This document shows, one piece after another, positions 27,880 through 37,931 of a stretch of DNA of 64,000 nt. Source of the DNA: Pseudomonas sp. TNT3 (lineage in GTDB: Bacteria > Pseudomonadota > Gammaproteobacteria > Pseudomonadales > Pseudomonadaceae); the NCBI RefSeq assembly GCF_010095445.2, contig NZ_WFGV02000008.1:62001-126000 (forward strand). Reading direction: 5' to 3'. Both the position numbers and the translations under genes were made by a program. The number at the start of each line of letters is the position of its first letter. The first letter of the stretch is position 1. The notes beneath the pieces were generated by a model that did no database searches, was not told the origin of the DNA, and was given only the letters and a program-made list of their open reading frames with translations.

Positions 27880-28090
27880 ACCCTCGCCCTGACTGCGTCA
27901 CACCCATATAGTCTGGGGGGTACTTCTCGAAGATCTGCGCGATAAATGACTGCGCTGCTTCGGTACCAAGTTCCTTGACCAAAAGATCTATGCCGATAAT
28001 TGCCAACTCTTCCGGGCTGCCGGGGCTGTAGGAGCTGTGACCCTGCGGCCACTTGGCTTTGATGTCGGCGTCGATACTTACGGTGGTCAT
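27878..28090 (-). CDS. Small hypothetical protein
   Basis: A 70-residue protein starting MTTVSIDADIKAKWPQGHSS, with a helical middle (ELAIIGIDLLVKELGTEAAQ) and no recognised family. ATG at 28090 is chosen; a frame continuing to 28585 crosses the divergent gene and is an artefact. It lies between the rbs terminator and the 28223 gene, transcribed divergently from the latter. Confidence 0.6.
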   Translation of the reverse strand: MTTVSIDADIKAKWPQGHSSYSPGSPEELAIIGIDLLVKELGTEAAQSFIAQIFEKYPPDYMGVTQSGRG

Positions 28091-28222
28091 GAAGGCGCTC
28101 GTGAAGTCGGGGATGTCTGGCTGTGGAGTTAACCATTTTGCGCGGCATTTGGCACTCCGACTTAGGCATGAGAAGAGGGCTATGCGACACTTGGCCTTTG
28201 TAGACTCTCCAAGGACCTCGTT

Positions 28223-28528
28223 GTGCAGATCGATTTGAACACGCCTGGCGGCTTGACCCTCGAGTCCGTCCGTCAACTCCTGGCCTCTGCCAGTGATGAT
28301 GAACACACTCAGCTGCGGGTGACCAAAGGCGGTATCGCCTACCTGTCTTCCGGCATTGTTGGCGGCACCGATATTGGCGGGCTGCTGTTTCGTCTGGAGA
28401 CCTGGGCGAAAGGCTCCGGCTATGTCGGACGAGTCGCTGCCAGCGATGAGGTTTGGGTCATGCAAATCTTCAACGCGCTCAAGGAGAACTGGCCGAACCC
28501 GCCGTTCGACTACATCGACGTGTATTAA
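28223..28528 (+). CDS. Hypothetical protein
   Basis: A 101-residue protein with an N-terminal helix (LTLESVRQLLASASDDEHTQ), a strand-rich glycine section (GGIAYLSSGIVGGTDIGG) and a tryptophan/aromatic C-terminus (FNALKENWPNPPFDYIDVY). It starts with GTG at 28223, preceded by CCAAGGAC. No family is recognised. It is divergent from 27878-28090, which may form a functional pair. Confidence 0.65.
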   Translation: MQIDLNTPGGLTLESVRQLLASASDDEHTQLRVTKGGIAYLSSGIVGGTDIGGLLFRLETWAKGSGYVGRVAASDEVWVMQIFNALKENWPNPPFDYIDVY

Positions 28529-28693
28529 GGACTGTTCATATCCGGTCACGATTGAGGGATGAACAACTCTCGAGCGCTCGGGCAAACTCTGCGTTTAATT
28601 CGTTGAGGGCAAGGTGCTACCACGTTGGGTGAAACCAAACGTCGGAACGGTGGTCGCACAATCTCAGCATAACTATTGAAAAGAGGAGGCTGC

Positions 28694-29014
28694 ATGCCTT
28701 GGAAGTTCGCGTCATTGGGTATTTTGTTGGGCGCCACGTTGCTGGCTGGTTGCAGCAGTACGTCTACCGAGTCGGCAACTGACCCTGTCACGACGACTGA
28801 CGCAGGTCATAGCCGTTGCGAAGCAAAGGCAGCCGAATTCACCATCGGCAAAAAGGCTTCCGCTGAATTGCTGGAACAGGCGCGTACCCGCGCAGGCGCA
28901 CAAAATGCCCGGTTTCTGATGCCCGACGACATGGTCACTCTGGAATACCGCTCTGACCGCTTGAACCTGAACACCGATGCCAATCGGGTGGTCACGCGCG
29001 TCAACTGCGGCTGA
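28694..29014 (+). CDS. Peptidase inhibitor I78-family lipoprotein
   Basis: A 106-residue protein with lipobox LLAGC and an I78 inhibitor domain, seen in AEFTIGKKASAELLEQARTR, AGAQNARFLMPDDMVTLEYR and the ending NRVVTRVNCG. The family is thought to shield the cell from serine proteases of its own or of competitors. ATG at 28694 follows GAGGAGG; an in-frame start at 28676 has none. A bidirectional terminator lies 26 bases downstream. Confidence 0.88.
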   Translation: MPWKFASLGILLGATLLAGCSSTSTESATDPVTTTDAGHSRCEAKAAEFTIGKKASAELLEQARTRAGAQNARFLMPDDMVTLEYRSDRLNLNTDANRVVTRVNCG

Positions 29015-29040
29015 TTGCTCCGGACTTTTGTTTGACCCAT

Positions 29041-29073
29041 AAAAAACCCCGTCACATGGACGGGGTTTTTTTA
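29041..29073. terminator. Bidirectional terminator
   Basis: AAAAAACCCCGTC and GACGGGGTTTTTTT around a short loop, with A- and T-runs on both sides, separates the convergent I78 lipoprotein and cold-shock genes and probably serves both. Confidence 0.92.
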
Positions 29074-29086
29074 GTGCGCCTGGAAA

Positions 29087-29299
29087 TTACTCTGGGCGAA
29101 CTTGAGCAGCTTGCATACCCTTTTGGCCTTTCTCAGCCACGAAGGAAACAGTCTGGCCTTCTTTCAGGCTTTTGAAACCGTCGCTTTCGATAGCTTTGAA
29201 GTGTACGAACAGGTCGTCACCGCCACCTTGAGGAGTGATGAAGCCGAAGCCTTTTTCATCGTTGAACCATTTAACGGTGCCGGTTTGGCGATTAGACAT
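29087..29299 (-). CDS. Cold-shock domain protein (CapB type)
   Basis: A 70-residue single-strand nucleic-acid chaperone with RNP1 KGFGFI and RNP2 LFVHF. The start [19 protein letters not shown] is typical of the Cap/Csp proteins of Pseudomonas. ATG at 29299 with GGAGAT nearby is used; a frame up to 29428 crosses the leader. The leader before the start is AT-rich, as cold-shock genes often have. Confidence 0.95.
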   Translation of the reverse strand: MSNRQTGTVKWFNDEKGFGFITPQGGGDDLFVHFKAIESDGFKSLKEGQTVSFVAEKGQKGMQAAQVRPE

Positions 29300-29591
29300 G
29301 GTGTATCTCCAAGAAACATATATTTTCAGTAGTACTGTGCTGCTCAGGCCAACTGGGCACACCGGGGTATCATAGTCGAAATGTTCGCTTTGGGAGCCCC
29401 CCGGAGGAGCTGTTTGCCCCGCTGTCACGCTTTTCTTGTTGCTTGAATCGGCTGAAAGCCCCGGTTTAAAGGGCTTTCAGTCGAAAGTAAAGACGATAAA
29501 AAAAGCTGTAAAACCTGCATAAATTGTACGAAAAAACGATTTTCAGGGGCTTTTCATGGGTCGCTGAGCCCCTCAAAGCGCGTCTTTGCGC

Positions 29592-29894
29592 TTATTTTTT
29601 TGCCTTGTTATCGGCCTTGCAGGAAGAAATCTGGGTCAGTGCTTTTTGTTTCAGGGCATCACTGGCCTTGTTGTCCATCAATGCCTGAATGTCGCTGGCC
29701 GGGTACGACTTGATTGCATCAGCACCGCAAGCGCAGTGGGCTTTTGCCGCGGCCGCGCCAATCTGCGGGGTGGCCGCCTGGGTGCACTGAGCCATGTATT
29801 TCTCGCGCTCGCCCTTGGGCCAGTCGGCATGGGCAGTCAGCGGCAGCAGCAGGACTACGGGGGCGATGACGGCGAATAAACGATTCAGACGCAT
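29592..29894 (-). CDS. Small secreted cysteine-containing protein
   Basis: A 100-residue protein with a signal peptide (MRLNRLFAVIAPVVLLLPLT, cleaved after AHA). The mature part has four cysteines (AQCTQAA, AHCACGAD, SSCKADN), likely two disulfides, and no recognised family. ATG at 29894 follows GGAGC; an earlier in-frame ATG at 29918 would lengthen the signal region. Confidence 0.72.
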   Translation of the reverse strand: MRLNRLFAVIAPVVLLLPLTAHADWPKGEREKYMAQCTQAATPQIGAAAAKAHCACGADAIKSYPASDIQALMDNKASDALKQKALTQISSCKADNKAKK

Positions 29895-30268
29895 GCTGGG
29901 ATGCTCCTTGTGGGTCAATGTCTTGTTATCTGAGGGGTAAAGCCGGGTTCAAGTTCAGCACTCTGGCACAAAATTGCCCGATCTGCCCTTGTCTAAAGGC
30001 TCGTTGCATCGACGACCGTTCATCTGTGCTAGCATGCCCCGCTCGGGCGTTTGCAGGCTCCGGATGACCTTCAGTCCCGGCAGCGGCAGATGACCGAATA
30101 ACCCTGATTTGAATCCCAGTCACTCTGGTTCGGTTTTCCGGTTGGCCGCAAGGCTCCTGCCGCTGTAAGGCAGGCGTTCGTTATTGAATGGCCTGGACCG
30201 GATCTTGTACTGGCTCATCCCAACCCACGTGACCTTTGGTAGGGGTCACCACTAGGAGAGGAGGCGCC
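29895..30268 (+). promoter_or_regulatory. Leader region of thrS
   Basis: These 374 bases carry the start region of thrS and the upstream region of the secreted-protein gene. A short hairpin CCTGCC/GGCAGG (30156-30174) lies in the leader, and AGGAGAGGAGG precedes the thrS start. Threonyl-tRNA synthetase commonly represses its own leader, but I cannot see a convincing tRNA-like operator, and no cobalamin-type riboswitch box is present. Confidence 0.4.
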
Positions 30269-32191
30269 ATGCCAACTATTACTCTTCCCGACGGCAGTCA
30301 ACGTTCATTCGATCACCCGGTTTCCGTAGCCGAGGTCGCCGCATCCATTGGTGCCGGTCTGGCCAAAGCCACCGTGGCCGGCAAGGTCAATGGCAAGCTG
30401 GTTGACGCCAGCGACATCATCGACAGCGATTCCACGCTGCAAATCATTACGCCAAAGGATGAAGAGGGGCTGGAGATCATTCGCCACTCTTGCGCCCATC
30501 TGGTTGGCCATGCGGTCAAGCAGTTGTACCCGACGGCCAAAATGGTCATCGGGCCGGTCATTGACGAAGGCTTCTATTACGACATCGCCTTCGAGCGTCC
30601 TTTCACCCCGGACGACCTGGCCGCCATCGAACAGCGCATGCAGCAGCTGATCGAGAAAGATTACGACGTGATCAAGAAAGTCACTCCGCGCGCCGAAGTG
30701 ATCGAAGTGTTCAAGGCCCGCGGCGAAGACTACAAGCTGCGCCTGGTCGAGGACATGCCGAATGAGCAGGCCATGGGCCTGTACTATCACGAAGAATACG
30801 TCGACATGTGCCGCGGTCCACACGTGCCGAACACCCGCTTCCTGAAGTCGTTCAAGCTGACCAAGTTGTCGGGCGCCTACTGGCGTGGCGATGCCAAAAA
30901 CGAGCAATTACAGCGCGTCTACGGCACTGCATGGGCCGACAAGAAGCAGCTGGCGGCTTACATTCAGCGCATCGAAGAAGCTGAAAAGCGCGACCACCGC
31001 AAGATCGGCAAGCGTCTGGGCCTGTTCCACACCCAGGAAGAGTCGCCGGGCATGGTGTTCTGGCACCCGAACGGCTGGACGCTGTACCAGGTGCTCGAGC
31101 AGTACATGCGCAAGGTTCAGCGCGACAACGGTTACCTGGAGATCAAGACTCCCCAGGTCGTTGACCGTAGCCTGTGGGAGAAATCCGGGCACTGGGCCAA
31201 CTACGCCGACAACATGTTCACCACCCAGTCGGAAAACCGCGATTACGCGATCAAGCCGATGAACTGCCCTTGCCACGTGCAGGTCTTCAATCAGGGCCTG
31301 AAAAGCTACCGCGAGCTGCCGATGCGTCTGGCCGAGTTCGGTGCCTGCCACCGTAACGAGCCATCGGGTGCATTGCACGGCATCATGCGCGTGCGTGCGT
31401 TCACTCAGGACGACGCCCACATCTTCTGCACAGAAGAGCAGATGCAGGCCGAATCCGCTGCATTCATCAAGCTGACCATGGACGTCTACGCCGATTTCGG
31501 CTTTAAAGACGTCGAAATGAAACTGTCCACTCGTCCGGAAAAACGCGTGGGTTCCGACGAGCTGTGGGATCGCGCCGAAGCCGCATTGGCTGCAGCCCTT
31601 GATAGTGCTGGCCTGCCGTACGATCTGCAGCCGGGAGAAGGGGCGTTCTACGGTCCGAAGATCGAGTTCTCGCTGAAAGATTGCCTTGGCCGTGTCTGGC
31701 AGTGTGGTACCCTTCAGCTCGATTTTAACCTGCCTGTCCGTCTGGGAGCCGAATACGTCTCCGAAGACAACAGTCGCAAGCACCCGGTTATGTTGCACCG
31801 GGCGATCCTCGGTTCCTTCGAACGTTTTGTCGGAATCCTGATCGAGCACTACGAGGGCGCGTTCCCTGCGTGGCTGGCTCCGACCCAGGCAGTGATTATG
31901 AATATCACTGATAAACAAGCGGATTTCGCTGCTGAAGTTGAAAAAACTCTCAACGAAAGCGGATTTCGTGCCAAGTCTGACTTGAGAAATGAAAAGATCG
32001 GCTTTAAAATCCGCGAGCATACTTTGCTCAAGGTTCCCTATCTCTTGGTTATCGGAGATCGGGAAGTCGAGATGCAGACTGTCGCTGTGCGTACTCGTGA
32101 AGGTGCTGACCTGGGCTCGATGCCCGTCGCCCAGTTCGCTGAGTTTCTCGCGCAAGCGGTTTCCCGGCGTGGTCGCCCAGATTCGGAGTAA
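30269..32191 (+). CDS. thrS: Threonyl-tRNA synthetase
   Basis: A 640-residue class II synthetase that charges tRNA-Thr. It has the N-terminal TGS domain (residues 1-62, [20 protein letters not shown]), the editing domain ([13 protein letters not shown]), and the catalytic core with zinc residues near [10 protein letters not shown] and motif 2 [18 protein letters not shown]. The anticodon-binding domain closes it. ATG at 30269 is preceded by a strong purine-rich site. Its TAA stop overlaps the first base of the infC ATT start. Confidence 0.97.
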   Translation: MPTITLPDGSQRSFDHPVSVAEVAASIGAGLAKATVAGKVNGKLVDASDIIDSDSTLQIITPKDEEGLEIIRHSCAHLVGHAVKQLYPTAKMVIGPVIDEGFYYDIAFERPFTPDDLAAIEQRMQQLIEKDYDVIKKVTPRAEVIEVFKARGEDYKLRLVEDMPNEQAMGLYYHEEYVDMCRGPHVPNTRFLKSFKLTKLSGAYWRGDAKNEQLQRVYGTAWADKKQLAAYIQRIEEAEKRDHRKIGKRLGLFHTQEESPGMVFWHPNGWTLYQVLEQYMRKVQRDNGYLEIKTPQVVDRSLWEKSGHWANYADNMFTTQSENRDYAIKPMNCPCHVQVFNQGLKSYRELPMRLAEFGACHRNEPSGALHGIMRVRAFTQDDAHIFCTEEQMQAESAAFIKLTMDVYADFGFKDVEMKLSTRPEKRVGSDELWDRAEAALAAALDSAGLPYDLQPGEGAFYGPKIEFSLKDCLGRVWQCGTLQLDFNLPVRLGAEYVSEDNSRKHPVMLHRAILGSFERFVGILIEHYEGAFPAWLAPTQAVIMNITDKQADFAAEVEKTLNESGFRAKSDLRNEKIGFKIREHTLLKVPYLLVIGDREVEMQTVAVRTREGADLGSMPVAQFAEFLAQAVSRRGRPDSE

Positions 32192-32742
32192 TTACTATTA
32201 AGCGTGAAATGAGACAAGATAAACGAGCTGCACCGAAAGCCCCGATCAACGAGAATATCTCGGCACGCGAGGTTCGGTTAATTGGGGCTGAAGGCGAGCA
32301 GCTTGGGATTGTGTCAATTGAAGACGCGCTTCTTAAGGCTGAAGAAGCCAAGCTCGATTTGGTGGAAATTTCCGCCGATGCAGTACCTCCTGTCTGCAAG
32401 CTGATGGACTACGGCAAATCGATCTTCGAGAAGAAGAAGCAGGTTGCCGCAGCCAAGAAGAACCAGAAGCAGATTCAGGTTAAAGAAATCAAGTTTCGTC
32501 CAGGGACGGAGGAAGGGGATTACCAGGTAAAACTGCGCAACCTGGTACGTTTCCTGAGTGATGGGGACAGGGCCAAGGTATCCTTGCGATTCCGCGGCCG
32601 TGAGATGGCCCACCAGGAGCTGGGGATGGAACTCCTCAAGCGAGTTGAAGGTGACTTGCTCGAGTACGGTTCGGTCGAACAGCATCCTAAGATGGAAGGA
32701 CGCCAGCTGATCATGGTCATCGCCCCGAAAAAGAAGAAGTAA
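32191..32742 (+). CDS. infC: Translation initiation factor IF-3 (non-canonical ATT start)
   Basis: A 183-residue factor that keeps 30S subunits free and proofreads initiator tRNA. N- and C-domains are both present ([40 protein letters not shown]). No ATG fits the expected N-terminus; the frame opens at ATT 32191 (ACT ATT AAG CGT following) one base into the thrS stop. ATT at 32197 has better spacing from GGAG (32185-32188) and is an alternative. A rare ATT start is the known basis of IF-3 self-control. An ATG at 32209 would remove part of the N-terminus. Confidence 0.9.
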   Translation: MTIKREMRQDKRAAPKAPINENISAREVRLIGAEGEQLGIVSIEDALLKAEEAKLDLVEISADAVPPVCKLMDYGKSIFEKKKQVAAAKKNQKQIQVKEIKFRPGTEEGDYQVKLRNLVRFLSDGDRAKVSLRFRGREMAHQELGMELLKRVEGDLLEYGSVEQHPKMEGRQLIMVIAPKKKK

Positions 32743-32802
32743 TCAATAGGGCACGGCAGGCCTTCTGATTATGTTTATCAACTGAATGCGGAGTATCCGA
32801 AC

Positions 32803-32997
32803 ATGCCAAAAATGAAAACTAAAAGTGGTGCTGCTAAGCGGTTTCTGAAAACTGCTAACGGTATCAAGCACAAGCACGCTTTCAAGAGCCACATCCTGAC
32901 TAAAATGTCGACCAAGCGTAAGCGTCAACTGCGCGGTAGCAGCTTGCTGGCACCGTGTGACGTGGCAAAAGTCGAGCGCATGCTGCGCCTTCGTTAA
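32803..32997 (+). CDS. rpmI: 50S ribosomal protein L35
   Basis: A 64-residue basic protein with the family start [20 protein letters not shown] and ending in MLRLR. It lies between infC and rplT as in other Gammaproteobacteria, with CGGAG 10 bases upstream. Confidence 0.97.
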   Translation: MPKMKTKSGAAKRFLKTANGIKHKHAFKSHILTKMSTKRKRQLRGSSLLAPCDVAKVERMLRLR

Positions 32998-33024
32998 TTT
33001 AGTCAAGAATAGAGGAAGTAACTC

Positions 33025-33381
33025 ATGGCTCGTGTAAAGCGTGGCGTCATTGCCCGTAAACGTCACAAAAAAATTCTGAAACTTGCTAAAGGCTACTACG
33101 GCGCTCGCTCGCGCGTATTCCGTGTTGCCAAGCAAGCGGTAATCAAGGCAGGCCAATACGCCTACCGTGACCGTCGTCAGAAAAAACGTCAGTTCCGCGC
33201 TCTGTGGATCGCTCGTATCAACGCTGGTGCACGTATCAACGGCCTGTCCTACAGCCGTTTCATCGCCGGCCTGAAAAAAGCGTCCATCGAGATCGACCGT
33301 AAGGTTCTGGCTGATCTGGCAGTGAACGAAAAAGCGGCGTTTGCTGCGATTGTCGAGAAAGCTAAAGCCACCTTGGCTTAA
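33025..33381 (+). CDS. rplT: 50S ribosomal protein L20
   Basis: A 118-residue assembly protein of the large subunit with [20 protein letters not shown] and [15 protein letters not shown]. In related bacteria L20 represses rpmI-rplT translation by binding their mRNA; the same is likely here. GAGGAAG precedes the start. Confidence 0.97.
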   Translation: MARVKRGVIARKRHKKILKLAKGYYGARSRVFRVAKQAVIKAGQYAYRDRRQKKRQFRALWIARINAGARINGLSYSRFIAGLKKASIEIDRKVLADLAVNEKAAFAAIVEKAKATLA

Positions 33382-33400
33382 GTACCCCCGACAGTCACCC

Positions 33401-33420
33401 GGCCCCATCTCTGTGGGGCC
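33401..33420 (+). terminator. Hairpin after rplT
   Basis: Arms GGCCCCA and TGGGGCC around a 6-base loop lie 20 bases after the rplT stop. It is stable but lacks a T-run, so it may be a 3' stabiliser or the first element of an attenuator with the next hairpin. Confidence 0.55.
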
Positions 33421-33439
33421 AGGTGTTAAACGTCATAAA

Positions 33440-34507
<1,068 letters not shown>

Positions 34508-34533
34508 TCGTAACGAATTCTTAGGAGAGCAGG

Positions 34534-36915
34534 ATGAAATTCAGTGAACAATGGCTGCGTGGCTGGGTAAGCCCGCAGGTAAGTCGCGACGAGCTGGTTG
34601 CTCGTCTGTCGATGGCCGGTCTTGAGGTCGATAGCGTTACGCTGGCCGCCGGCGAATTCACCGGTGTGATCGTGGGCGAGGTGCTGAGCACCGAACAGCA
34701 CCCGGACGCCGACAAGCTGCGTGTTTGCCAGGTCAGCAATGGCTCGGAGACTTTCCAGGTGGTATGCGGCGCGCCAAACGTGCGCCCGGGCCTGAAGATC
34801 CCGTTTGCCATGATCGGTGCCGAACTGCCGGGCGACTTCAAAATCAAGAAAGCCAAGCTGCGTGGCGTTGAATCCAACGGCATGCTGTGCTCGCAAGCCG
34901 AGCTGCAGGTCGGTGAAGGAAACGATGGCCTGATGGAATTGCCGGCTGATGCGCCGGTCGGTCAGGATATTCGTGAATACCTGAAACTCGACGACGCCAG
35001 CATCGAAGTCGACCTGACGCCGAACCGCGGCGACTGCCTGTCCCTGGCCGGCCTGGCTCGTGAAGTGGGCGCGCTGTATGACGCCGAAGTCACTCGCCCA
35101 GTGGTTGCCAGCGTTCCTGCCGTGCACGACGAAGTGCGCTCGGTTGAGGTGCTGGCCCCGGCAGCTTGCCCACGTTACCTGGGTCGTGTGATCCGTAACG
35201 TCGACTTGTCCAAGCCCACCCCGCTGTGGATGGTCGAGCGCCTGCGTCGCTCCGACGTGCGCAGCATCGATGCCGCCGTCGACATTACCAACTACGTAAT
35301 GATTGAACTGGGTCAGCCGCTGCACGCCTTCGATCTCGCTGAAATCAATGGCGGCATCCGTGTGCGCATGGCCGAAGAAGGCGAGAAGCTGGTACTGCTC
35401 GACGGTCAGGAAGTCAGCCTGCGTAGCGATACGCTGGTGATCGCCGACCACACCCGTGCCCTGGCAATCGCTGGCGTCATGGGCGGTGAGCATAGCGGCG
35501 TCAACACCGCGACGACTCGCGATATCTTCCTGGAAAGCGCGTTCTTCGATCAGATCGCTGTGGCTGGCAAGGCTCGTTCCTATGGCCTGCACACCGACGC
35601 CTCGCACCGCTACGAGCGTGGTGTGGATTGGCAGTTGGCCCGTGAAGCCATGGAGCGCGCCACTGGCCTGCTGCTGGAAATCACCGGTGGTGAAGCTGGC
35701 CCGGTCATCGAAACCGTCAGCGAACAGCACTTGCCGTCGATCGCACCGGTGACCTTGCGCTCCCAGCGCATCAGCCAGATGCTCGGCATGGAAATGGAAT
35801 CGGCTGAAGTCGAGCGCTTGCTCAACGGCTTGGGCCTGAAAATTTCCGCCGATGGGGCAGGGCAGTGGCGCGTTGAAGTGCCAAGCCACCGCTTCGACAT
35901 CAGCCTGGAAGTCGACCTGATCGAAGAGCTGGCCCGTCTTTACGGCTACAACCGCCTGCCGGTTCGTTACCCGCAAGCGCGCCTGGCTCCGCAAGCCAAG
36001 GCAGAAGCCCGCAGCGATCTGCCGGAACTGCGTCGTCTGCTGGTCGCCCGTGGTTACCAGGAAGCGATTACCTACAGCTTCATCGATCCGAAACAATTCG
36101 AGTTGTTTAATCCAGGTGTAGAGCCGCTGCTGCTGGCCAACCCGATTTCCAACGACATGGCCGCCATGCGTTCGTCCCTGTGGCCAGGTCTGGTCAAAGC
36201 GCTTCAGCACAACCTGAACCGTCAACAGGACCGCGTCCGTCTTTTCGAAAGCGGTCTGCGCTTCGTCGGTCAGCTGGAAGGCTTGAAGCAAGAGCCGATG
36301 TTGGCTGGTGTCGTGTGCGGCAGCCGCCTGCCGGAAGGTTGGGCACAGGGTCGCGATGTCGTGGACTTCTTCGACGTCAAGGCGGACGTGGAAGCGGTGC
36401 TGGGTTTCGCCGGCGCACTCGATTCGTTCACCTTCGTGCCGGGCAAACACCCTGCGCTGCACCCGGGTCAAACCGCGCGCATCGAACGAGAAGGTCGCCT
36501 GGTAGGCTTCGTCGGTGCTATCCACCCTGAATTATCGAAAACCCTCGGTCTCGACCGTCCGGTCTTCGTCTTCGAGCTGGTTTTAGCTGAAGTGGCGTTG
36601 GGCAAAATGCCTAAATTCCAGGAGTTATCGCGTTTTCCTGAAGTGCGTCGTGACCTCGCGCTGCTGGCCGACAAAGACGTCGCAGCCAGTGCCGTATTGG
36701 ACGTAATCCGTGAAAATGCAGGCGAATGGCTGACAGACCTCAGGCTATTTGACGTGTATCAGGGTAAAGGCATTGATCCTGATAGAAAAAGCCTCGCCGT
36801 CGGCTTGACCTGGCAGCATCCATCGCGCACTCTTAATGACGATGAGGTGAATAGCACGACACAAAACATCCTCACCTCGCTCGAACAAAGGTTGAACGCC
36901 ACGTTAAGGAAGTGA
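34534..36915 (+). CDS. pheT: Phenylalanyl-tRNA synthetase beta chain
   Basis: A 793-residue subunit. The tRNA-binding OB domain is near residues 40-150 (GVIVGEVLSTEQHPDADKL), followed by the editing B3/4 domain, the B5 domain and a C-terminal FDX-ACB anticodon domain (FPEVRRDLALLADKDV). TAGGAGAGCAGG lies just before ATG 34534. It ends three bases before ihfA. Confidence 0.97.
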   Translation: MKFSEQWLRGWVSPQVSRDELVARLSMAGLEVDSVTLAAGEFTGVIVGEVLSTEQHPDADKLRVCQVSNGSETFQVVCGAPNVRPGLKIPFAMIGAELPGDFKIKKAKLRGVESNGMLCSQAELQVGEGNDGLMELPADAPVGQDIREYLKLDDASIEVDLTPNRGDCLSLAGLAREVGALYDAEVTRPVVASVPAVHDEVRSVEVLAPAACPRYLGRVIRNVDLSKPTPLWMVERLRRSDVRSIDAAVDITNYVMIELGQPLHAFDLAEINGGIRVRMAEEGEKLVLLDGQEVSLRSDTLVIADHTRALAIAGVMGGEHSGVNTATTRDIFLESAFFDQIAVAGKARSYGLHTDASHRYERGVDWQLAREAMERATGLLLEITGGEAGPVIETVSEQHLPSIAPVTLRSQRISQMLGMEMESAEVERLLNGLGLKISADGAGQWRVEVPSHRFDISLEVDLIEELARLYGYNRLPVRYPQARLAPQAKAEARSDLPELRRLLVARGYQEAITYSFIDPKQFELFNPGVEPLLLANPISNDMAAMRSSLWPGLVKALQHNLNRQQDRVRLFESGLRFVGQLEGLKQEPMLAGVVCGSRLPEGWAQGRDVVDFFDVKADVEAVLGFAGALDSFTFVPGKHPALHPGQTARIEREGRLVGFVGAIHPELSKTLGLDRPVFVFELVLAEVALGKMPKFQELSRFPEVRRDLALLADKDVAASAVLDVIRENAGEWLTDLRLFDVYQGKGIDPDRKSLAVGLTWQHPSRTLNDDEVNSTTQNILTSLEQRLNATLRK

Positions 36916-36918
36916 CGT

Positions 36919-37221
36919 ATGGGGGCTCTGACGAAAGCTGAAATGGCGGAACGTCTGTATGAAGAGCTGGGCCTGAATAAACGGGAGGCCAAGGAATTGG
37001 TCGAACTGTTTTTTGAGGAAATCAGGCACGCTCTTGAAGACAACGAACAAGTCAAATTGTCCGGTTTCGGCAATTTCGACCTTCGGGACAAACGCCAGCG
37101 GCCTGGCCGCAATCCGAAAACGGGAGAAGAAATCCCGATCACGGCTCGCCGTGTGGTCACCTTTCGTCCAGGGCAGAAGTTGAAGGCCCGAGTTGAGGCT
37201 TATGCTGGAACCAAGTCATAA
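36919..37221 (+). CDS. ihfA: Integration host factor, alpha subunit
   Basis: A 100-residue HU/IHF-family DNA-bending protein with [20 protein letters not shown] and the DNA-binding arm [20 protein letters not shown]. Besides chromosome structure, IHF assists tyrosine-recombinase integration, relevant to the two elements in the tRNA-Pro site next door. It begins three bases after pheT, and its end overlaps merR by 20 bases. Confidence 0.97.
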   Translation: MGALTKAEMAERLYEELGLNKREAKELVELFFEEIRHALEDNEQVKLSGFGNFDLRDKRQRPGRNPKTGEEIPITARRVVTFRPGQKLKARVEAYAGTKS

Positions 37222-37558
37222 CGACGAGCTACCCGTCATCCCAGGCAAACGCTACTTCACCATTGGTGAAGTTAGCGAGCTGTGCGCAGTAAAGCCACAC
37301 GTGCTGCGCTACTGGGAGCAGGAGTTTCCTCAACTCAACCCTGTCAAACGCCGCGGAAACCGCCGGTATTATCAGCGACAAGACGTGCTGATGATCCGGC
37401 AGATCCGCGCGCTCCTTTACGATCAGGGGTTCACCATCGGCGGCGCACGCTTGCGTTTATCCGGCGATGAAGCCAAAGACGACACCACTCAGTACAAACA
37501 GATGATTCGGCAGATGATTGCTGAATTGGAAGATGTGCTGATTGTTCTCAAGAAATAA
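37202..37558 (+). CDS. MerR-family transcriptional regulator
   Basis: A 118-residue regulator with an N-terminal winged helix ([20 protein letters not shown]) and the [20 protein letters not shown] wing. A short dimerisation helix follows, with no cysteine pattern of metal sensors. It overlaps the end of ihfA by 20 bases, as in other Pseudomonas genomes, so it belongs to the pheST-ihfA operon. Its targets are unknown. ATG at 37202 is chosen over an in-frame start three codons earlier. Confidence 0.92.
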   Translation: MLEPSHNDELPVIPGKRYFTIGEVSELCAVKPHVLRYWEQEFPQLNPVKRRGNRRYYQRQDVLMIRQIRALLYDQGFTIGGARLRLSGDEAKDDTTQYKQMIRQMIAELEDVLIVLKK

Positions 37559-37646
37559 TTTCTGCTTTTAAATACTTCCAGTTTTCAAAAGCTTGCGATA
37601 TATTCTTGAGCGTCCTTCGAGAAGAGGGGCGAGTTTCACGCCTAGT

Positions 37647-37723
37647 CGGGGCGTAGCGCAGTCCGGTAGCGCACTAGCATGGGGTGCTAGGGGTCGAGTG
37701 TTCGAATCACTCCGTCCCGACCA
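37647..37723 (+). tRNA. tRNA-Pro (anticodon GGG), island insertion site
   Basis: A 77-base cloverleaf with acceptor CGGGGCG/CGTCCCG (one G-T pair), loop ATGGGGT with anticodon GGG and encoded ACCA. Its 3' 45 bases also make up the attachment repeat, so integration leaves the tRNA intact. Confidence 0.95.
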
Positions 37724-37724
37724 T
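37679..37724. other. Left attachment site (attL) of the island
   Basis: 46 bases from the anticodon loop to one base past the ACCA end recur exactly at 55565-55610 in the same direction. Identity stops abruptly on both sides (C versus T before, A versus T after), as expected for a recombination core in a tRNA 3' end. Confidence 0.92.
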
Positions 37725-37735
37725 AAATATCAAGG

Positions 37736-37769
37736 AAATCCAATCACTTAGCGGTGGTTGGATTTTTTT
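37736..37769 (+). terminator. Terminator after tRNA-Pro
   Basis: Arms AAATCCAATCAC and GTGGTTGGATTT (one G-T pair) with a 6-base loop and a T-run, 12 bases after the tRNA. It lies inside the island, so the island brings its own terminator. Confidence 0.88.
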
Positions 37770-37812
37770 ATGTTTTGCGTTTTTTATTCTTGAAAAGAGT
37801 TTTACTGTTTTC

Positions 37813-37834
37813 GTTGCCAATTGGTTGCCAATTG
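37813..37834 (+). repeat. Left-end copy of the 22-base arm repeat
   Basis: GTTGCCAATTG followed directly by GTTGCCAATTG, a doubled 11-base unit with the palindrome CCAATTGG at its centre. The same 22 bases occur at 55416-55437 in the same direction, 128 bases inside the right end. Position suggests arm-type binding sites of the integrase. Confidence 0.75.
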
Positions 37835-37931
37835 AGATTGGCTTGCCAGTCCTGTGGGATTAGGATGAGGTTTGGAAGCGGAGTGGTTTTTGTCCCTATC
37901 CATATGCACGGAATTTGCAGGGATCAGCATC

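Noticed and set aside
28091..28585. N-terminal extension of the small gene at 27878
   Set aside because: It covers the divergent 28223 gene and has no start signal; the ATG at 28090 gives a sensible product.
29895..30268. Cobalamin or threonine-type riboswitch before thrS
   Set aside because: Box sequences expected for a cobalamin riboswitch are absent, and only one short hairpin is visible.
30908..32155. 415-residue minus-strand frame
   Set aside because: It is antisense to thrS, which has complete synthetase motifs.
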